A stretch of DNA of 47,137 nt from contig JAFYNS010000126.1 in assembly GCA_017556505.1 (NCBI GenBank), positions 1 to 47,137 on the forward strand. Direction: 5' to 3'. Below are positions 15,490 to 25,488 of this stretch, in pieces (position 1 is the first letter of the stretch; each line of letters begins with the position of its first letter). Under the pieces are notes generated by a model. That model was not told the DNA's origin, ran no database searches, and saw only the letters and a list, made by a program, of their open reading frames with translations. A program made the position numbers and the translations under genes. Source of the stretch: Bacillota bacterium (GTDB taxonomy: Bacteria; Bacillota; Clostridia; Peptostreptococcales; Anaerovoracaceae).

Positions 15490-16188
15490 CTATTTTCCGC
15501 TCAAAATCTCCATAATCCGTGATTTCAGAACTATCCTGCCTCCGCCCATAGAATCCAGCCAGGCCTGAAAACGTGCCTCTCCAAGCTCTTCACGCATCTT
15601 TTCGCTGCTGTCAATGAGACAGAGAGGCGGATAAATGACGCACCACCAGTTTTGTCCGGAGCCCTCACCGATGGTCAGGGTCAGGGCTTCGTAATTGCCG
15701 GCAGGGAAGTAGAGTCCGTCATATTCCCGGTCAGGAATCCACCGAATACCCAGTTCACCCTGAACAGGGTAGGAGAAGCCTTCTGCCTCCACCGTTTCTT
15801 CGGCCCACGACTCAATCAATGCCAGATGATCTGTGATGAACGTACGTGTCAGCTGGATCCGTGCTTCCTCAGTCAGCTGATCGGATTCGCTCTCTTCTAT
15901 TTCCCGGGCAATTTCGGCGGCCAGCAAGGTCTGGATTCTGGCAAGTACCTGATTTCTGACTTCCAGCTTCAGTGCCTGATCTTCCTTGCTGTCACTGTTG
16001 GCGATGATGTGAAACCGTATGATACCGGAAGATGCTGCATCGGTTTCAGCGGAAGCTGCCGCAGCGGCTGCGGGCTGTGCCGGTTTTGCCATGGCACCGG
16101 CCATGAGAGACATGGTCACCAGACAAAGCAGCATGACCAGTATAAACTGCAGATCCAGACGCTGAGGTTTTGAAAGTATTTTTCTCAT
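15490..16188 (-). CDS. spoIIR: Stage II sporulation protein R
   Basis: SpoIIR is made in the forespore and exported to trigger processing of pro-sigma-E in the mother cell. The 232-residue protein has an N-terminal signal segment (residues 14-34), an Ala-rich linker, then the family core: IRFHIIANSDSKEDQALKLE, FPAGNYEALTLTIGEGSGQ and NWWCVIYPPLCLID. It lies 97 bp downstream of sipL on the same strand. Its presence shows that the organism, or its recent ancestor, forms endospores. Confidence 0.95.
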   Translation of the reverse strand: MRKILSKPQRLDLQFILVMLLCLVTMSLMAGAMAKPAQPAAAAAASAETDAASSGIIRFHIIANSDSKEDQALKLEVRNQVLARIQTLLAAEIAREIEESESDQLTEEARIQLTRTFITDHLALIESWAEETVEAEGFSYPVQGELGIRWIPDREYDGLYFPAGNYEALTLTIGEGSGQNWWCVIYPPLCLIDSSEKMREELGEARFQAWLDSMGGGRIVLKSRIMEILSGK

Positions 16189-16285
16189 TGGCTTTCCTCC
16201 TGCCCTCCGGGCGTATTTTTCTGACAGAGGGAGTATGGACCATGGGCGGAGAAAATATACAGCAGCAGCTGCTTTTCCAGCAAAA

Positions 16286-17938
16286 TCAGCGGAGGATCAG
16301 AAGTTTGCGGCCCGGAGTGAGCTGACCGTCTTCTGCCTGATTCAGCTGAGCGATGGAGTCGGTCGTAGATTTGAAATGGCGTGCCACAGACCAGAGGGTA
16401 TCGCCCTCTTTCACGATGTAGACTGCCAGCGGTTTTGGCGGAGGTGCAGCACCCTGGATTTCCTCAAAACCCGGATTTTTCAGCATTTTGAGGGATACAG
16501 GGCTCATGGCTTCGGCACTGACCAGTACGGTGGCATTAAATTCTGCCTGATGGCTGCCGGATTTTTCAGCCCAGATATCCTTCAGATAGACCTGGTGGCG
16601 GATGAACTCGTTGCCCGAAAGCTGAGGCGCTGCGGTTACACAGCGGAAAGGAATTTCACGGCGAGTGCTGAAAAGTGAAGGAACTTCATCCTCAGAAGAA
16701 GTATCGGTCTGACAGAGCATGCTGACGGCAAGTGTTCCTTCCGTAAGAATGCGGCCGGGTTCTCCATGGCTTTCGGCCCTGACAACCTCTGCTGAAACGT
16801 AGACAATCTGAGAAGGTGCACCGGCAGAGTCATCCAGTGCAATGGCTTCATGGACACCGGCCTCGCCTGTAACAGAGGCTGTCAGGCAGCGGCAATCGGC
16901 TGCCTCAAAGTCACAGACAAAATCTTTCTGACGGTGGTAGGCGTCAGTTATGATTTCACGTTCCTGACTGCGGTAAAGTTCCAGCCAGGTAATAATGTCG
17001 CCCTCCAGCCGCAGTACATCAGCACCGTCTTCTGCAGTGATCTGCCGCACGCGCAGACTGCTGCCGTCAAAGGTGACAGAACTGCCGCTCCATTGTCCGC
17101 CCTGGGAAAGAGGGATGAAAATGGTGAATTCCACCCGGCTCTGCATCTGGTGAAGCTGCGGTCCTTCCTCCGTGCTGTAGAGAAGGCTCACGTAGATAAA
17201 TCCGTTGATGACTGCTTTTTCTGCAGTGGCCTGACGGTAATTCTCCGTTACACGGATGTCCTGACGCAGCAGAGTGCCTATTTCAGGATCTGTTTCTTTC
17301 CGCTCCAGATCTTCCTTTATGGTTATAATATCTTTTTTTCTCAGTGCAGTGTCTGTCAGTTCCACCCTTTGACGGAGAGTCTGGATATCTTCACTTGTGA
17401 GACCCTCAAAAAGTTCCACTTTCTGTTCCCGATACTCCCTGGCCTGAACTGCTATGGCGATTTTAACCCGGAATTTCCGCTCATTGATCACCATGAAATC
17501 GATGCTGTCGATTCTGGCATCCAGGAAGAGGGAACTGTCCGAAGTCAGGGTTGTGTGCCACTGTTCCCGGAAGGCGATGCGGCTTGTGATGGTGATGACA
17601 GGCCCATAAAGTCCGGATTTTTCCGGTATATAGAGGGTCTGCAGTTCGATTTCACCGTTGACTGGGATGGAATCTTCACTGCGGGATGCAGCATCAAACT
17701 CCCTCGTGGTCAGGTGGATTTTACCAGAAATCTCCAGAATATCTTTCAGGTCCGGACGGGTATCCGGAACCAGCACATCTTCTTCCAGGCGGATGACGGT
17801 GCGGGGCTTTTCCGTGATGTGGGTAATCAGCAGAGGCGAAAATACGGCACCCTGCGCAATGGGAATGCGCACGCGTTCCTCCGGCTGTTTTGCAGGCATC
17901 AGCGCAAAATCAGGAATATTGTCCTTTTCGTAAGTCAT
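16286..17938 (-). CDS. sipL: SipL-type spore protein (DUF3794 and LysM)
   Basis: The 550-residue protein has repeated DUF3794 (SPOCS) modules, seen as similar beta-rich segments (for example VIRLEEDVLVPDTRPDLKD and VNGEIELQTLYIPEK, recurring around residues 170-290 and 310-430). It ends with a LysM domain (VKEGDTLWSVARHFKSTTD to GRKLLILR, residues 505-550). This is the architecture of clostridial SipL, which binds SpoIVA to anchor the spore coat on the outer forespore membrane. It lies upstream of spoIIR, so this is a small sporulation locus. Confidence 0.85.
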   Translation of the reverse strand: MTYEKDNIPDFALMPAKQPEERVRIPIAQGAVFSPLLITHITEKPRTVIRLEEDVLVPDTRPDLKDILEISGKIHLTTREFDAASRSEDSIPVNGEIELQTLYIPEKSGLYGPVITITSRIAFREQWHTTLTSDSSLFLDARIDSIDFMVINERKFRVKIAIAVQAREYREQKVELFEGLTSEDIQTLRQRVELTDTALRKKDIITIKEDLERKETDPEIGTLLRQDIRVTENYRQATAEKAVINGFIYVSLLYSTEEGPQLHQMQSRVEFTIFIPLSQGGQWSGSSVTFDGSSLRVRQITAEDGADVLRLEGDIITWLELYRSQEREIITDAYHRQKDFVCDFEAADCRCLTASVTGEAGVHEAIALDDSAGAPSQIVYVSAEVVRAESHGEPGRILTEGTLAVSMLCQTDTSSEDEVPSLFSTRREIPFRCVTAAPQLSGNEFIRHQVYLKDIWAEKSGSHQAEFNATVLVSAEAMSPVSLKMLKNPGFEEIQGAAPPPKPLAVYIVKEGDTLWSVARHFKSTTDSIAQLNQAEDGQLTPGRKLLILR

Positions 17939-18007
17939 GGTTGGTTCCCCTTTCTATACGCCCGGATGTAATTGGGCTGTCTGATAAAGTGTATTCAGAA
18001 GGGTAAT

Positions 18008-18035
18008 AAAAAAGACCTGCAGGAGATGCAGGTCT
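18008..18035 (-). terminator. Terminator of the pgcA-to-clc run
   Basis: AGACCTGCA (18013-18021) pairs perfectly with TGCAGGTCT (18027-18035); on the minus strand a run of T residues follows. Confidence 0.85.
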
Positions 18036-18060
18036 GAAGTGTTTTATGTAATTCGTAAGT

Positions 18061-19647
18061 TTAAGGCTGGATCATGGTCTTGCACATGGAGTCCAGGATG
18101 TCTTCCAGTTCCCCGGCAAAATATTCGTCGCAGAGGATTACCAGTTTGTCGTGGGTTTCCAGAACAGTTGCGCCGTTTGGAACGATTTCCTTTTCATCGC
18201 GGATGATGGAAACTACCAGACAGCCTTCCGGCAGGTTCAGCTGCGCCAGGCTCATGCCTTCCACAGGTGCACCCAGGTAAACTTCACTTTCGATGAGAAC
18301 CTTGTTTGTTCTGCGAGGTTTCTTGGCCACGCCGCCTTCCAGCATTCTGTCCAGAAGCTGGTCGTAGATTGGTACACCCTTCAGCAGCTCTGCGGTCATG
18401 TAAGCCACCAGGGATACGATGGACAGGGCCAGCAGGTTGTTAAAGGAACCGGTCATTTCAGAAATCAGGATAATACCGGTAATCGGTGCACGGACAATGG
18501 CGGAGAAGTAGCCTGCCATACCCAGGATAACGAAGTTGCCAATATAATGTTCCTCAAATCCGCAGAGTGGGCTGATGGCTTCTGTAAAGAGGCCGCCGGA
18601 GATGGAGCCGAGAACCAGCAGCGGAAGGAAGATGCCGCCGGGAGCTCCGGTCCCGAAACTGAAGCCGGAGAAGAGGAATTTTGTTACGAGAATCAGGGCC
18701 AGGATCTTCAGCTCAAAGTGTCCGGCAGCAGTTTCACCTACCAGATGATGTCCGCTTCCCAGCATTTCAGGCCAGAAGAAGGCCAGAACCAGAACCCAGA
18801 TGAACGGAACCACGGCTTTCAGCCACTTTGGATTCAGCTTGCCGTAGAAGTCCTGCATGAAGGCGATGGTGCGGTTATAGAACACACCAAAGGCTCCCAG
18901 AACGATGCCCAGAAGGGCTACCGTCCAATAACGCGGAAGCGGCAGCTGTCCGATTTCACCGAAATTGAATACCGGTTCCAGTCCGAAGAAGGAAGAGGCC
19001 ACGCAGTCGGCACTGATGGCAGCTGCCATACTGGAAAGGAGCACTTCGGTGGAGAAGTTTTTATGAAGCTCTTCCAGAACGAAGACGACGCCTGCCAGCG
19101 GTGCATTAAATGCAGCAGCAAGGCCGGCACCGGCACCGCAGCTCATCAGCATTTTTTCTTCTGTGCGGAGACGGTTGGTCAGGCGGGAAAAACCTTTGCC
19201 TACCATGGCGCCCAGCTGGATACTTGGGCCTTCGCGGCCCAGAGCCAGTCCGCCGCCCAGGGCAGCGATACCGCCCAGGAACTTGGCAAGGATAACCTGA
19301 AGCCAGTTGGCATTGATTTTGCCCTTCATTTCACCCTTTACCTGCGGGATACCGGAGCCGGAACAAAGGGGCTCTCTGCGCAGTACGAAGGCAATGATGA
19401 TGGTCAGGAAGACCAGAATCACAATACCCAGTGCCGCCAGAAGCACGCTCTGCTGAGCAGCTTCGATATACAGGCTTCGGATTTCCTCTGCCTTCTGCAG
19501 TGCGTAGCGGAAAAGACCCACTACCAGGCCGCAGAGAATCCCTACGGCAATCCCCTGCAGCAGGAGAAGATATTTAAAATTGTCTTTTCTTTCGATTGTT
19601 TCACGAGTGACGCTGCTTCTGCGGCGCCGGTCAGATTTTTTGCTCAT
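18061..19647 (-). CDS. ClC-type chloride channel/antiporter with TrkA-C domain
   Basis: The 528-residue membrane protein has the ClC signatures in order: GSGIPQVKGEM, GREGPSIQLGAMVGKG (with the gating Glu) and GTGAPGGIFLPLLVLGS, spread over about 10-12 membrane helices. The last 75 residues form a TrkA-C (RCK_C) ligand domain (GCLVVSIIRDEKEIVPNGAT). The family moves chloride, often in exchange for protons, in pH or acid-stress responses; fluoride-specific relatives exist but lack this C-terminal domain. It is last in its run, 26 bp after the DUF1846 gene. Confidence 0.9.
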   Translation of the reverse strand: MSKKSDRRRRSSVTRETIERKDNFKYLLLLQGIAVGILCGLVVGLFRYALQKAEEIRSLYIEAAQQSVLLAALGIVILVFLTIIIAFVLRREPLCSGSGIPQVKGEMKGKINANWLQVILAKFLGGIAALGGGLALGREGPSIQLGAMVGKGFSRLTNRLRTEEKMLMSCGAGAGLAAAFNAPLAGVVFVLEELHKNFSTEVLLSSMAAAISADCVASSFFGLEPVFNFGEIGQLPLPRYWTVALLGIVLGAFGVFYNRTIAFMQDFYGKLNPKWLKAVVPFIWVLVLAFFWPEMLGSGHHLVGETAAGHFELKILALILVTKFLFSGFSFGTGAPGGIFLPLLVLGSISGGLFTEAISPLCGFEEHYIGNFVILGMAGYFSAIVRAPITGIILISEMTGSFNNLLALSIVSLVAYMTAELLKGVPIYDQLLDRMLEGGVAKKPRRTNKVLIESEVYLGAPVEGMSLAQLNLPEGCLVVSIIRDEKEIVPNGATVLETHDKLVILCDEYFAGELEDILDSMCKTMIQP

Positions 19648-19673
19648 AGTATCTTTGATGCCACCTCTGTGAG

Positions 19674-21188
19674 TTATGCAAAGTAAAGGTTGGTGGTCAC
19701 GTATTCCGGATCGCAGGTTACGTCGATACCCATGCTCTGCAGAGTCTGCTCATCACGGTCAGACAGGATCGCAGTGCAGTGTGCACGGCAGCCCTGGAGC
19801 TGATGCAGCATGGTAACAGCCTTTTCCGCACAGGAGTTGGTTTCGGAAGAAATGCACAGTGCAGTCAGTACTTCCTCCAGGTTCAGGCTGGTTCTGTCAT
19901 GGTTGAGCACATCGCCCTTCAGCTGCTGGATGCTGCTGAATACGTTTGGTGCGATCAGGTACAGGTCGTCCGGAATACCGCCCAGCTTCTTGATGGCATT
20001 GAGGACAGCCGCACCGGCTGCAGCCATACGGCGGGAAGATCTTCCGGTCACGATGGTGCCGTCCGGCATTTCGATTGCCATAACCACCATGTTTTCGTAC
20101 TTGCTGTTCTGTTCTCTGCGGAACTCTGCGTACTTTCTGGCAGGGGCAACTACTACACGGTCTTCTTCGGAAGCGTCCACTTCCTTCATGAGAAGTTCTG
20201 CACGTTCCAGGGTGCTTTCGGAAATCTTGCCCTTCTTATAGTCCACCTTGGCCAGCATGAAGCGGCGGATAATTTCCTGCTTTGCAGCTTCGCGTACCGC
20301 TTCGTCATCGTAGATACCGAAGCCGATACGGTTTACACCCATGTCGGTAGGGGACTTGTATTCTGCTTCTTTGCCGGTGATCTTTTCCACGATTCTCTTG
20401 AATACAGGGAAGGCTTCCAGGTCACGGTTGTAGTTCACTGCCATTTCGCCGTAGGCTTCCAGATGGAAGGAGTCGATCATGTTTACGTCCTTCAGGTCTG
20501 CAGTAGCAGCTTCGTAAGCGATGTTTACAGGATGCTTCAGAGGCAGGTTCCAGATTGGGAAGGTTTCGAATTTGGAGTAACGTGCCTTGTGACCGCGCTT
20601 GTTTTCGTGATACAGCTGAGCCAGGCAGGTTGCCAGCTTGCCGGAGCCGCCGCCCGGACCGGTTACTACAACCAGAGGCTTGGTTACTTCGATATAAGGG
20701 TTGGCACCATAACCTTCTTCACTTACGATGGTGTCAACGTCAGTCGGATAGCCCTTGGTGAAATTATGAGTATATGTCTTGATGCCGCGGCGTTCCAGCT
20801 TGTTGATAAACATGTTTACAGCAGGAGCGTCCTGATAACGGGTCACAACCACGCTGTTGATCGGCAGGTCGTGCTTTCTGAAGATGTCAATCAGACGCAG
20901 AACCTCCAGGTCGTAGGTGATACCGAAGTCCTGACGTGTTTTGCTGTTAATAATATCGCCGGAGTAGATGCAGATGATGATTTCCACCTGTTCCTTCATT
21001 TTCTGCAGCAGCTTGATCTTTGCGTTTTCATCAAAGCCCGGCAGAACACGCATGGCGTGCTTATCATGCACCAGCTTGCCGCCGAATTCCAGATACAGAC
21101 GTTCACTGTCACCCTGGCCGATTCGTTCGATGATATACTTGGACTGTTCTTCGATATACTTGTCCGGGTCAAATCCTTTCTTTGTCAT
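19674..21188 (-). CDS. DUF1846 family protein
   Basis: This 504-residue protein matches the DUF1846 family found widely in Firmicutes, whose role is not established. Recognisable parts are the start [16 protein letters not shown], the glycine-rich loop [21 protein letters not shown], resembling a nucleotide-binding loop, and the conserved [11 protein letters not shown] and [10 protein letters not shown]. It appears cytoplasmic. It sits in a same-strand run with DUF1934, ddl and clc, with short gaps. Confidence 0.85.
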   Translation of the reverse strand: MTKKGFDPDKYIEEQSKYIIERIGQGDSERLYLEFGGKLVHDKHAMRVLPGFDENAKIKLLQKMKEQVEIIICIYSGDIINSKTRQDFGITYDLEVLRLIDIFRKHDLPINSVVVTRYQDAPAVNMFINKLERRGIKTYTHNFTKGYPTDVDTIVSEEGYGANPYIEVTKPLVVVTGPGGGSGKLATCLAQLYHENKRGHKARYSKFETFPIWNLPLKHPVNIAYEAATADLKDVNMIDSFHLEAYGEMAVNYNRDLEAFPVFKRIVEKITGKEAEYKSPTDMGVNRIGFGIYDDEAVREAAKQEIIRRFMLAKVDYKKGKISESTLERAELLMKEVDASEEDRVVVAPARKYAEFRREQNSKYENMVVMAIEMPDGTIVTGRSSRRMAAAGAAVLNAIKKLGGIPDDLYLIAPNVFSSIQQLKGDVLNHDRTSLNLEEVLTALCISSETNSCAEKAVTMLHQLQGCRAHCTAILSDRDEQTLQSMGIDVTCDPEYVTTNLYFA

Positions 21189-21220
21189 TTTCCTTCCTCT
21201 TTTCTCTTTTCCTGCACTAA

Positions 21221-21646
21221 TTACATTACGTTGATTTCCAGTTTATTCTTACCCTCAGCCATGCCCTGCAGGCTTACATCATAGCAGACTGCAATGCGGC
21301 CGCTGAGAGATTCCATATCGAAGTCGTTTACTACAGAGCGGGTGAGAATTTCCAGATCCATGGGACCGTACGGAGTGCTGTAGGTGCTGCTGAACCGCTT
21401 GTTTTCCTCAAAATACATTTCTGTGCCTGCGCCGGACTGACCGATGCGCTTCATGCGCAGCGTATCGCCTGCCAGCTTCAGCGTGGTCTTGCATCCTGCC
21501 ATACCGGACAGCTCGCTCTCATCATAGACCATGTAGATGGCGTTGTTTCTTTCGTACAGCTGTCCTTCTGTAACGAATTCCATCTGGTCTTCTTCATGGG
21601 TATCGTAAACCTGTTTACCCGTTATTTTTAGCGTAATATCTCTCAT
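21221..21646 (-). CDS. DUF1934 (YwiB-like) protein
   Basis: The 141-residue protein is predicted to be a small beta-barrel of the DUF1934/calycin-like type: alternating strands with [36 protein letters not shown] and a final VCYDVSLQG. The function is not known. Its start overlaps the end of ddl by 32 bp and lacks a strong ribosome binding site, so translation is probably coupled to ddl. Confidence 0.75.
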   Translation of the reverse strand: MRDITLKITGKQVYDTHEEDQMEFVTEGQLYERNNAIYMVYDESELSGMAGCKTTLKLAGDTLRMKRIGQSGAGTEMYFEENKRFSSTYSTPYGPMDLEILTRSVVNDFDMESLSGRIAVCYDVSLQGMAEGKNKLEINVM

Positions 21647-22667
21647 AACCCAGTTCTATAATCCTTTCCAGAAGTTTATCGTACTCGATTCCGGCTTCTT
21701 TGCAAAGCAGCGGGAACATGCTGTATTTGGTGAAACCTGGAATGGTATTGATTTCGTTGATGAATAATTTGCCGGTGTCGCGGTCCAGGAAGAAGTCTAC
21801 TCTCGCATAGCCCTCCCCATCGATGGCCTTGTATGCTTTAATAGCCAGCTGCTGAATTTCCTGGTAGAGATTCTGCGGAATGTCAGCAGGGATGCACATG
21901 GCGGACTTACCGTCGATGTACTTGGCCTTGTAGTCATAGAATGCACTGCCGGTAACGATTTCGCCTACAGCACCCACTCTCGGATAAGCGTTGCCCACAA
22001 CAGCTGTCTCCAGTTCGCGGCAGTTTACGCTTTCTTCGATAATGATTCTCTTATCGTATTTCACCGCCTCTTCCAGTGCTGCCATCAGAGTGGTATAGTC
22101 GGTGGCGCGGCTGATACCCACGCTGGAACCCATGTTGGCCGGCTTGACAAAACATGGAAAACCCACGGTCGCTTCTACTTCCATGGCAATCTGCGGTGCG
22201 GATTTTTCCACCTGTTCTCGGGTAACGAAGATGTGGCGGCATACCGGAATGCCATGCTGAATAAAGATGTCCTTGGCGATGGCCTTATCCATGGCTGCTG
22301 CAGATGCCAGTACGCCGCAGCCGCCGTAAGGGATGTCCATCATTTCCAGCAGACCCTGAAGCTTGCCGTCTTCACAGTACGGCCCGTGTACAATCGGCAG
22401 GGCGAAATCAATTTCATCCGCCAGGCTTCCTACAGCAAAAGGAACTGCAGTATGTACCCAGCTGCCGTTTTCAATATTTTCCACAGGACCATCGTAACGC
22501 ATCCACTTGCCTTCTCTGGTAATGCCAATGAAGACCAGATCGTATTTCTCACGGTTCATGGCACGGATTACGGAAGCTGCGGACATGCAGGAAACTTCGT
22601 GTTCCCCGGACCGGCCGCCGAAGATGATGCCAATGGTTTTATTTAATGTAAGTGTATCCTGATTCAT
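21615..22667 (-). CDS. ddl: D-alanine--D-alanine ligase
   Basis: Ddl joins two D-alanines with ATP for peptidoglycan synthesis. The 350-residue ATP-grasp protein has IGIIFGGRSGEHEVSCMSA at the N terminus, FVKPANMGSSVGIS in the nucleotide-binding part, DYKAKYIDGK in the omega loop and NEINTIPGFTKYSMFP at the metal site. The loop resembles D-Ala-D-Ala types and not the D-lactate types of vancomycin resistance. The substrate D-alanine could come from alr, located at 37557-38702 in the same window. Confidence 0.94.
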   Translation of the reverse strand: MNQDTLTLNKTIGIIFGGRSGEHEVSCMSAASVIRAMNREKYDLVFIGITREGKWMRYDGPVENIENGSWVHTAVPFAVGSLADEIDFALPIVHGPYCEDGKLQGLLEMMDIPYGGCGVLASAAAMDKAIAKDIFIQHGIPVCRHIFVTREQVEKSAPQIAMEVEATVGFPCFVKPANMGSSVGISRATDYTTLMAALEEAVKYDKRIIIEESVNCRELETAVVGNAYPRVGAVGEIVTGSAFYDYKAKYIDGKSAMCIPADIPQNLYQEIQQLAIKAYKAIDGEGYARVDFFLDRDTGKLFINEINTIPGFTKYSMFPLLCKEAGIEYDKLLERIIELGYERYYAKNNG

Positions 22668-22693
22668 AGCATTATGCCTCCTTTGAGCATCAA

Positions 22694-23611
22694 TTATAAG
22701 CAGGCCTGTAAAATCGCTTCCAGATGTTCCTTATCGAAGTGGTACTTCTTACAGCAGAACTGGCATACCATTTCTGCCTGACCGTCTTCTTCGATAATCT
22801 GTTTCAGGTCCTGCACTCCGATGGTCATGAGAACCTTTTCCAGACGTTCCATGGAGCAGTCGCACAGCCAGTGCATTTCTCTGTTATCCTTGGCGGTTAC
22901 CTGGTATTCTTCAGGCATATCTTTAAAGATTGTGTTCAGCAGATCGTGAACCAGGCCTTCTTCCGTCTTACCCTTGCCTGCTTCTGTTACTTCTTCAATC
23001 AGTGTGGTGATTGGCTTCATGTTATTCAGAAGATTTTCCAGAGCATCTACCGCTTCATCCTTGAAGAACGGGAGCATCTGGATGATCATACCGCCGGCAC
23101 ACTTTACGGTGCAGTCCGTATCGATCATAACACCAAGGGAAATAGCAGTGTTCTGCTGTTCGGAAATGTAGTAGTACGCGGTCAGGTCTTCTGCGATTTC
23201 GCCGGAAACCAGGTCGATTTTGCCGATGTACGGGTCTTTCAGGCCAAGGTCCTTGATAACTGTCAGCTGACCCAGACCCAGGGAGCCGCCTACGTCCAGC
23301 TTGCCGTTTTCCTTCAGCGGCAGATCAACGCCCGGATTTGCGATATAACCCTTTACTTCGCCATGGGCATTGGCAGTGGCCAGAATCTGCTGTGCAGGAC
23401 CGTCACCCTTGAACAGGACGGTAAGCTTATCATTTTCGTTCTTCAGCAGCAGTCCCATCAGACCAGCCCCTGTGAGAACGCGGCCCAGACCGGCAGTGGC
23501 CAGCGGGGTAGTATCATGAATCTTTCTTGCTTCCTCCACCAGATCGGTGGAAATCGTCAGGTAAACGCGGAAAGAACCGCTCTTATCAATTGCTGTTACA
23601 ACTTTACTCAT
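22694..23611 (-). CDS. hslO: Redox-regulated chaperone Hsp33
   Basis: Hsp33 is a holdase chaperone activated when oxidation releases zinc from its C-terminal cysteines. The 305-residue protein has the N-terminal core with GAGLMGLLLKNENDKLTV and QILATANAHGEVKGY, and the zinc site CDCS followed about 30 residues later by CQFCCKKYHF. Its start lies directly after the pgcA stop codon, so both share an mRNA. In an anaerobe it would guard against oxygen or hypochlorite. Confidence 0.95.
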   Translation of the reverse strand: MSKVVTAIDKSGSFRVYLTISTDLVEEARKIHDTTPLATAGLGRVLTGAGLMGLLLKNENDKLTVLFKGDGPAQQILATANAHGEVKGYIANPGVDLPLKENGKLDVGGSLGLGQLTVIKDLGLKDPYIGKIDLVSGEIAEDLTAYYYISEQQNTAISLGVMIDTDCTVKCAGGMIIQMLPFFKDEAVDALENLLNNMKPITTLIEEVTEAGKGKTEEGLVHDLLNTIFKDMPEEYQVTAKDNREMHWLCDCSMERLEKVLMTIGVQDLKQIIEEDGQAEMVCQFCCKKYHFDKEHLEAILQACL

Positions 23612-25327
23612 TTATATAATCTCCTCTTTTTTCTCATTAAGCCAGGTCTGCAGTTCCTTCAGCAGTCCGTCGGCCGCTTCTTCTGCATCAGACTGGCAGG
23701 AACCTTCGGCGAAAACGTAGGACTTCAGTTTCAGTTCCGTTCCAGAAGGACGGACGATGAAACGGTGGCTGCAGGACCTGCCGCCGGAATCTTTATTTTT
23801 AATCACACCCTGGAAGATGTTTTCGTTTTTATAAGCCAGGTCTGCTTCCACCGGACAGTCCAGAATCCGGCAAAGCTCACCGGAAAGCAGTGCATCCATA
23901 ATGCCGCTGATCACTTCTCTGTCTTTTTCCCTGCGGAAATGAACGGAAGCGGCGCGGGTTTCCACGAAACCGTACTGATCATGAATCTGATTGAGACGGT
24001 CCACAAGGGAAATTCCTTCTGCCTTCCAGTATGCGGCGGTCAGATAAGCCAGCTGGGAAGCCAGAACCCCATCCTTATCGCGGGTGTACATGCCGTACAG
24101 ATAGCCGATGCTCTCCTCGAATCCGAACAGGAAGTCTTTTTCCCGCCCTTCCTCTGCAAGCTTTTCCATCTGCAGGGCGATATTTTTAAAGCCGGTCAGG
24201 GTATTGCCCACCTGGATTCCGTGAGGCGCAGCCATCAGATCCACCAGTGGACTGGAAACCAGGCTTTTATATACGATTTTTCCTTCCAGACCCTTCTTTT
24301 CCCGGCCTCCGTGGCAGATGCACAGATAGTCAAACATGAGCTCGCCCATCTGGTTGCCGCTGAGCAAAACATACTCGCCGCCGTGGTACACCATAGCACC
24401 CATGCGGTCGCAGTCCGGGTCGGTGGCGATAATCAGGTCTGCAGGAGCTTTTCCTTCTGCGATCCGGTCTGCCGCCAGTTTCAGTGCCTCATGAAAGGCC
24501 TGCGGGTTTTCCGGATTGGGTGACGGACAGGTTGCGAAAAGCCCGTCGCCTTCCAGCTGACATTCCACCAGCTGAAGCTTTTCCAGTCCGGCCCTTCCGA
24601 GAATCTCCGGAACGTGTTTAATCCCCGTACCGTTCAGCGGAGTGTAGAGAATTTCCACATCTGCCGGTTCCGTGACGTGACCCGGACGGACAGCCAGTTT
24701 GGAAATCTCGCTGCGGTAGGCGTCGATGGTCTCCTGCGGGACAGGGAAGATTTTGCCGGAAACACCCGGTGTCAGCCGCGGCTCTTCAAAATAGCCGTGC
24801 TGTGCGATGTACGTCTCCATAAGGCGTGCTTTGGCATCGTCAATCTGGTTGCCGAAGTGGTCATAGACCTTGTAGCCGTTGTAGTCCTTTGGATTGTGGC
24901 TGGCGGTGATCATGATGCCCCCGGACAGACCCAGGTAACGCACCGCAAAGGAAAGCAGCGGTACCGGCTGGGCTTCTGACATAATCCACACATCGATGCC
25001 GCGGGCAGCCAGAACATCGGCTACACCGTAGGCATATTCTCTGGAGTTGAGACGGGTGTCATAACTGATGGCCATGGCAGGATGAGGACGGCGCTTCAGT
25101 ACATAGTCTGCAATTCCCATGGTGGCCCGTTTCAGTACGACGGAATTCATCCAGCAGGTTCCCACGCCCATACGGCCCCGGAGCCCGGAGGTTCCGAAGG
25201 TCATATCGCGGCAGAACCGGTCATGAATTTCCTCTTCGCAGTCTTTTATATTTTCAAGTTCTGCCCGCAGATCTGCCGGAAGGCTTTCCGACAGCCAGCG
25301 GGTATATTGTTTCAATGCTTTTTCCAT
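23612..25327 (-). CDS. Alpha-phosphoglucomutase/phosphomannomutase
   Basis: The enzyme interconverts hexose 1- and 6-phosphates, supplying precursors for glycans. The roughly 571-residue protein has all four active-site elements: the phosphoserine loop ITASHNPKDYNGYK, the metal loop ATDPDCDRMG, the sugar loop FGFEESIGYLYG and the phosphate loop RPSGTELKLK. It resembles the PgcA-type enzymes of Firmicutes. The open frame begins at 25363; neither that ATG nor the one at 25327 has a strong ribosome binding site, and I prefer 25327 because MEKALKQYTRWL begins like family members. Confidence 0.92.
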   Translation of the reverse strand: MEKALKQYTRWLSESLPADLRAELENIKDCEEEIHDRFCRDMTFGTSGLRGRMGVGTCWMNSVVLKRATMGIADYVLKRRPHPAMAISYDTRLNSREYAYGVADVLAARGIDVWIMSEAQPVPLLSFAVRYLGLSGGIMITASHNPKDYNGYKVYDHFGNQIDDAKARLMETYIAQHGYFEEPRLTPGVSGKIFPVPQETIDAYRSEISKLAVRPGHVTEPADVEILYTPLNGTGIKHVPEILGRAGLEKLQLVECQLEGDGLFATCPSPNPENPQAFHEALKLAADRIAEGKAPADLIIATDPDCDRMGAMVYHGGEYVLLSGNQMGELMFDYLCICHGGREKKGLEGKIVYKSLVSSPLVDLMAAPHGIQVGNTLTGFKNIALQMEKLAEEGREKDFLFGFEESIGYLYGMYTRDKDGVLASQLAYLTAAYWKAEGISLVDRLNQIHDQYGFVETRAASVHFRREKDREVISGIMDALLSGELCRILDCPVEADLAYKNENIFQGVIKNKDSGGRSCSHRFIVRPSGTELKLKSYVFAEGSCQSDAEEAADGLLKELQTWLNEKKEEII

Positions 25328-25431
25328 AATAAAATGTATCCCGGAATATCCCCATTTTAACATATATAATACAACTTAATATTTTATCATATTTCTCAAC
25401 ATTTTTACACCAAAATTACACAAAAGATGTA

Positions 25432-25437
25432 TATAAT
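25432..25437 (+). promoter_or_regulatory. Likely -10 box of htrA
   Basis: A perfect TATAAT lies 52 bp before the htrA start in a very AT-rich divergent region, but no good -35 box lies at the right distance. Such promoters are often activator-dependent. Confidence 0.35.
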
Positions 25438-25488
25438 TTACTTACCCTCAAAAGAAGGACGAGGGCATATGAAGGAGGCTAGATATAC

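Noticed and set aside
21615-22667. VanA-type D-Ala-D-Lac ligase
   Set aside because: The omega-loop region (DYKAKYIDGK) resembles ordinary D-Ala-D-Ala ligases, and no vanH or vanX partner is present.
22724-24523. 599-codon plus-strand frame opposite hslO and the phosphoglucomutase gene
   Set aside because: Both strands cannot plausibly code here; the minus-strand genes have complete catalytic motifs, and the plus frame spans two of them with no domain.
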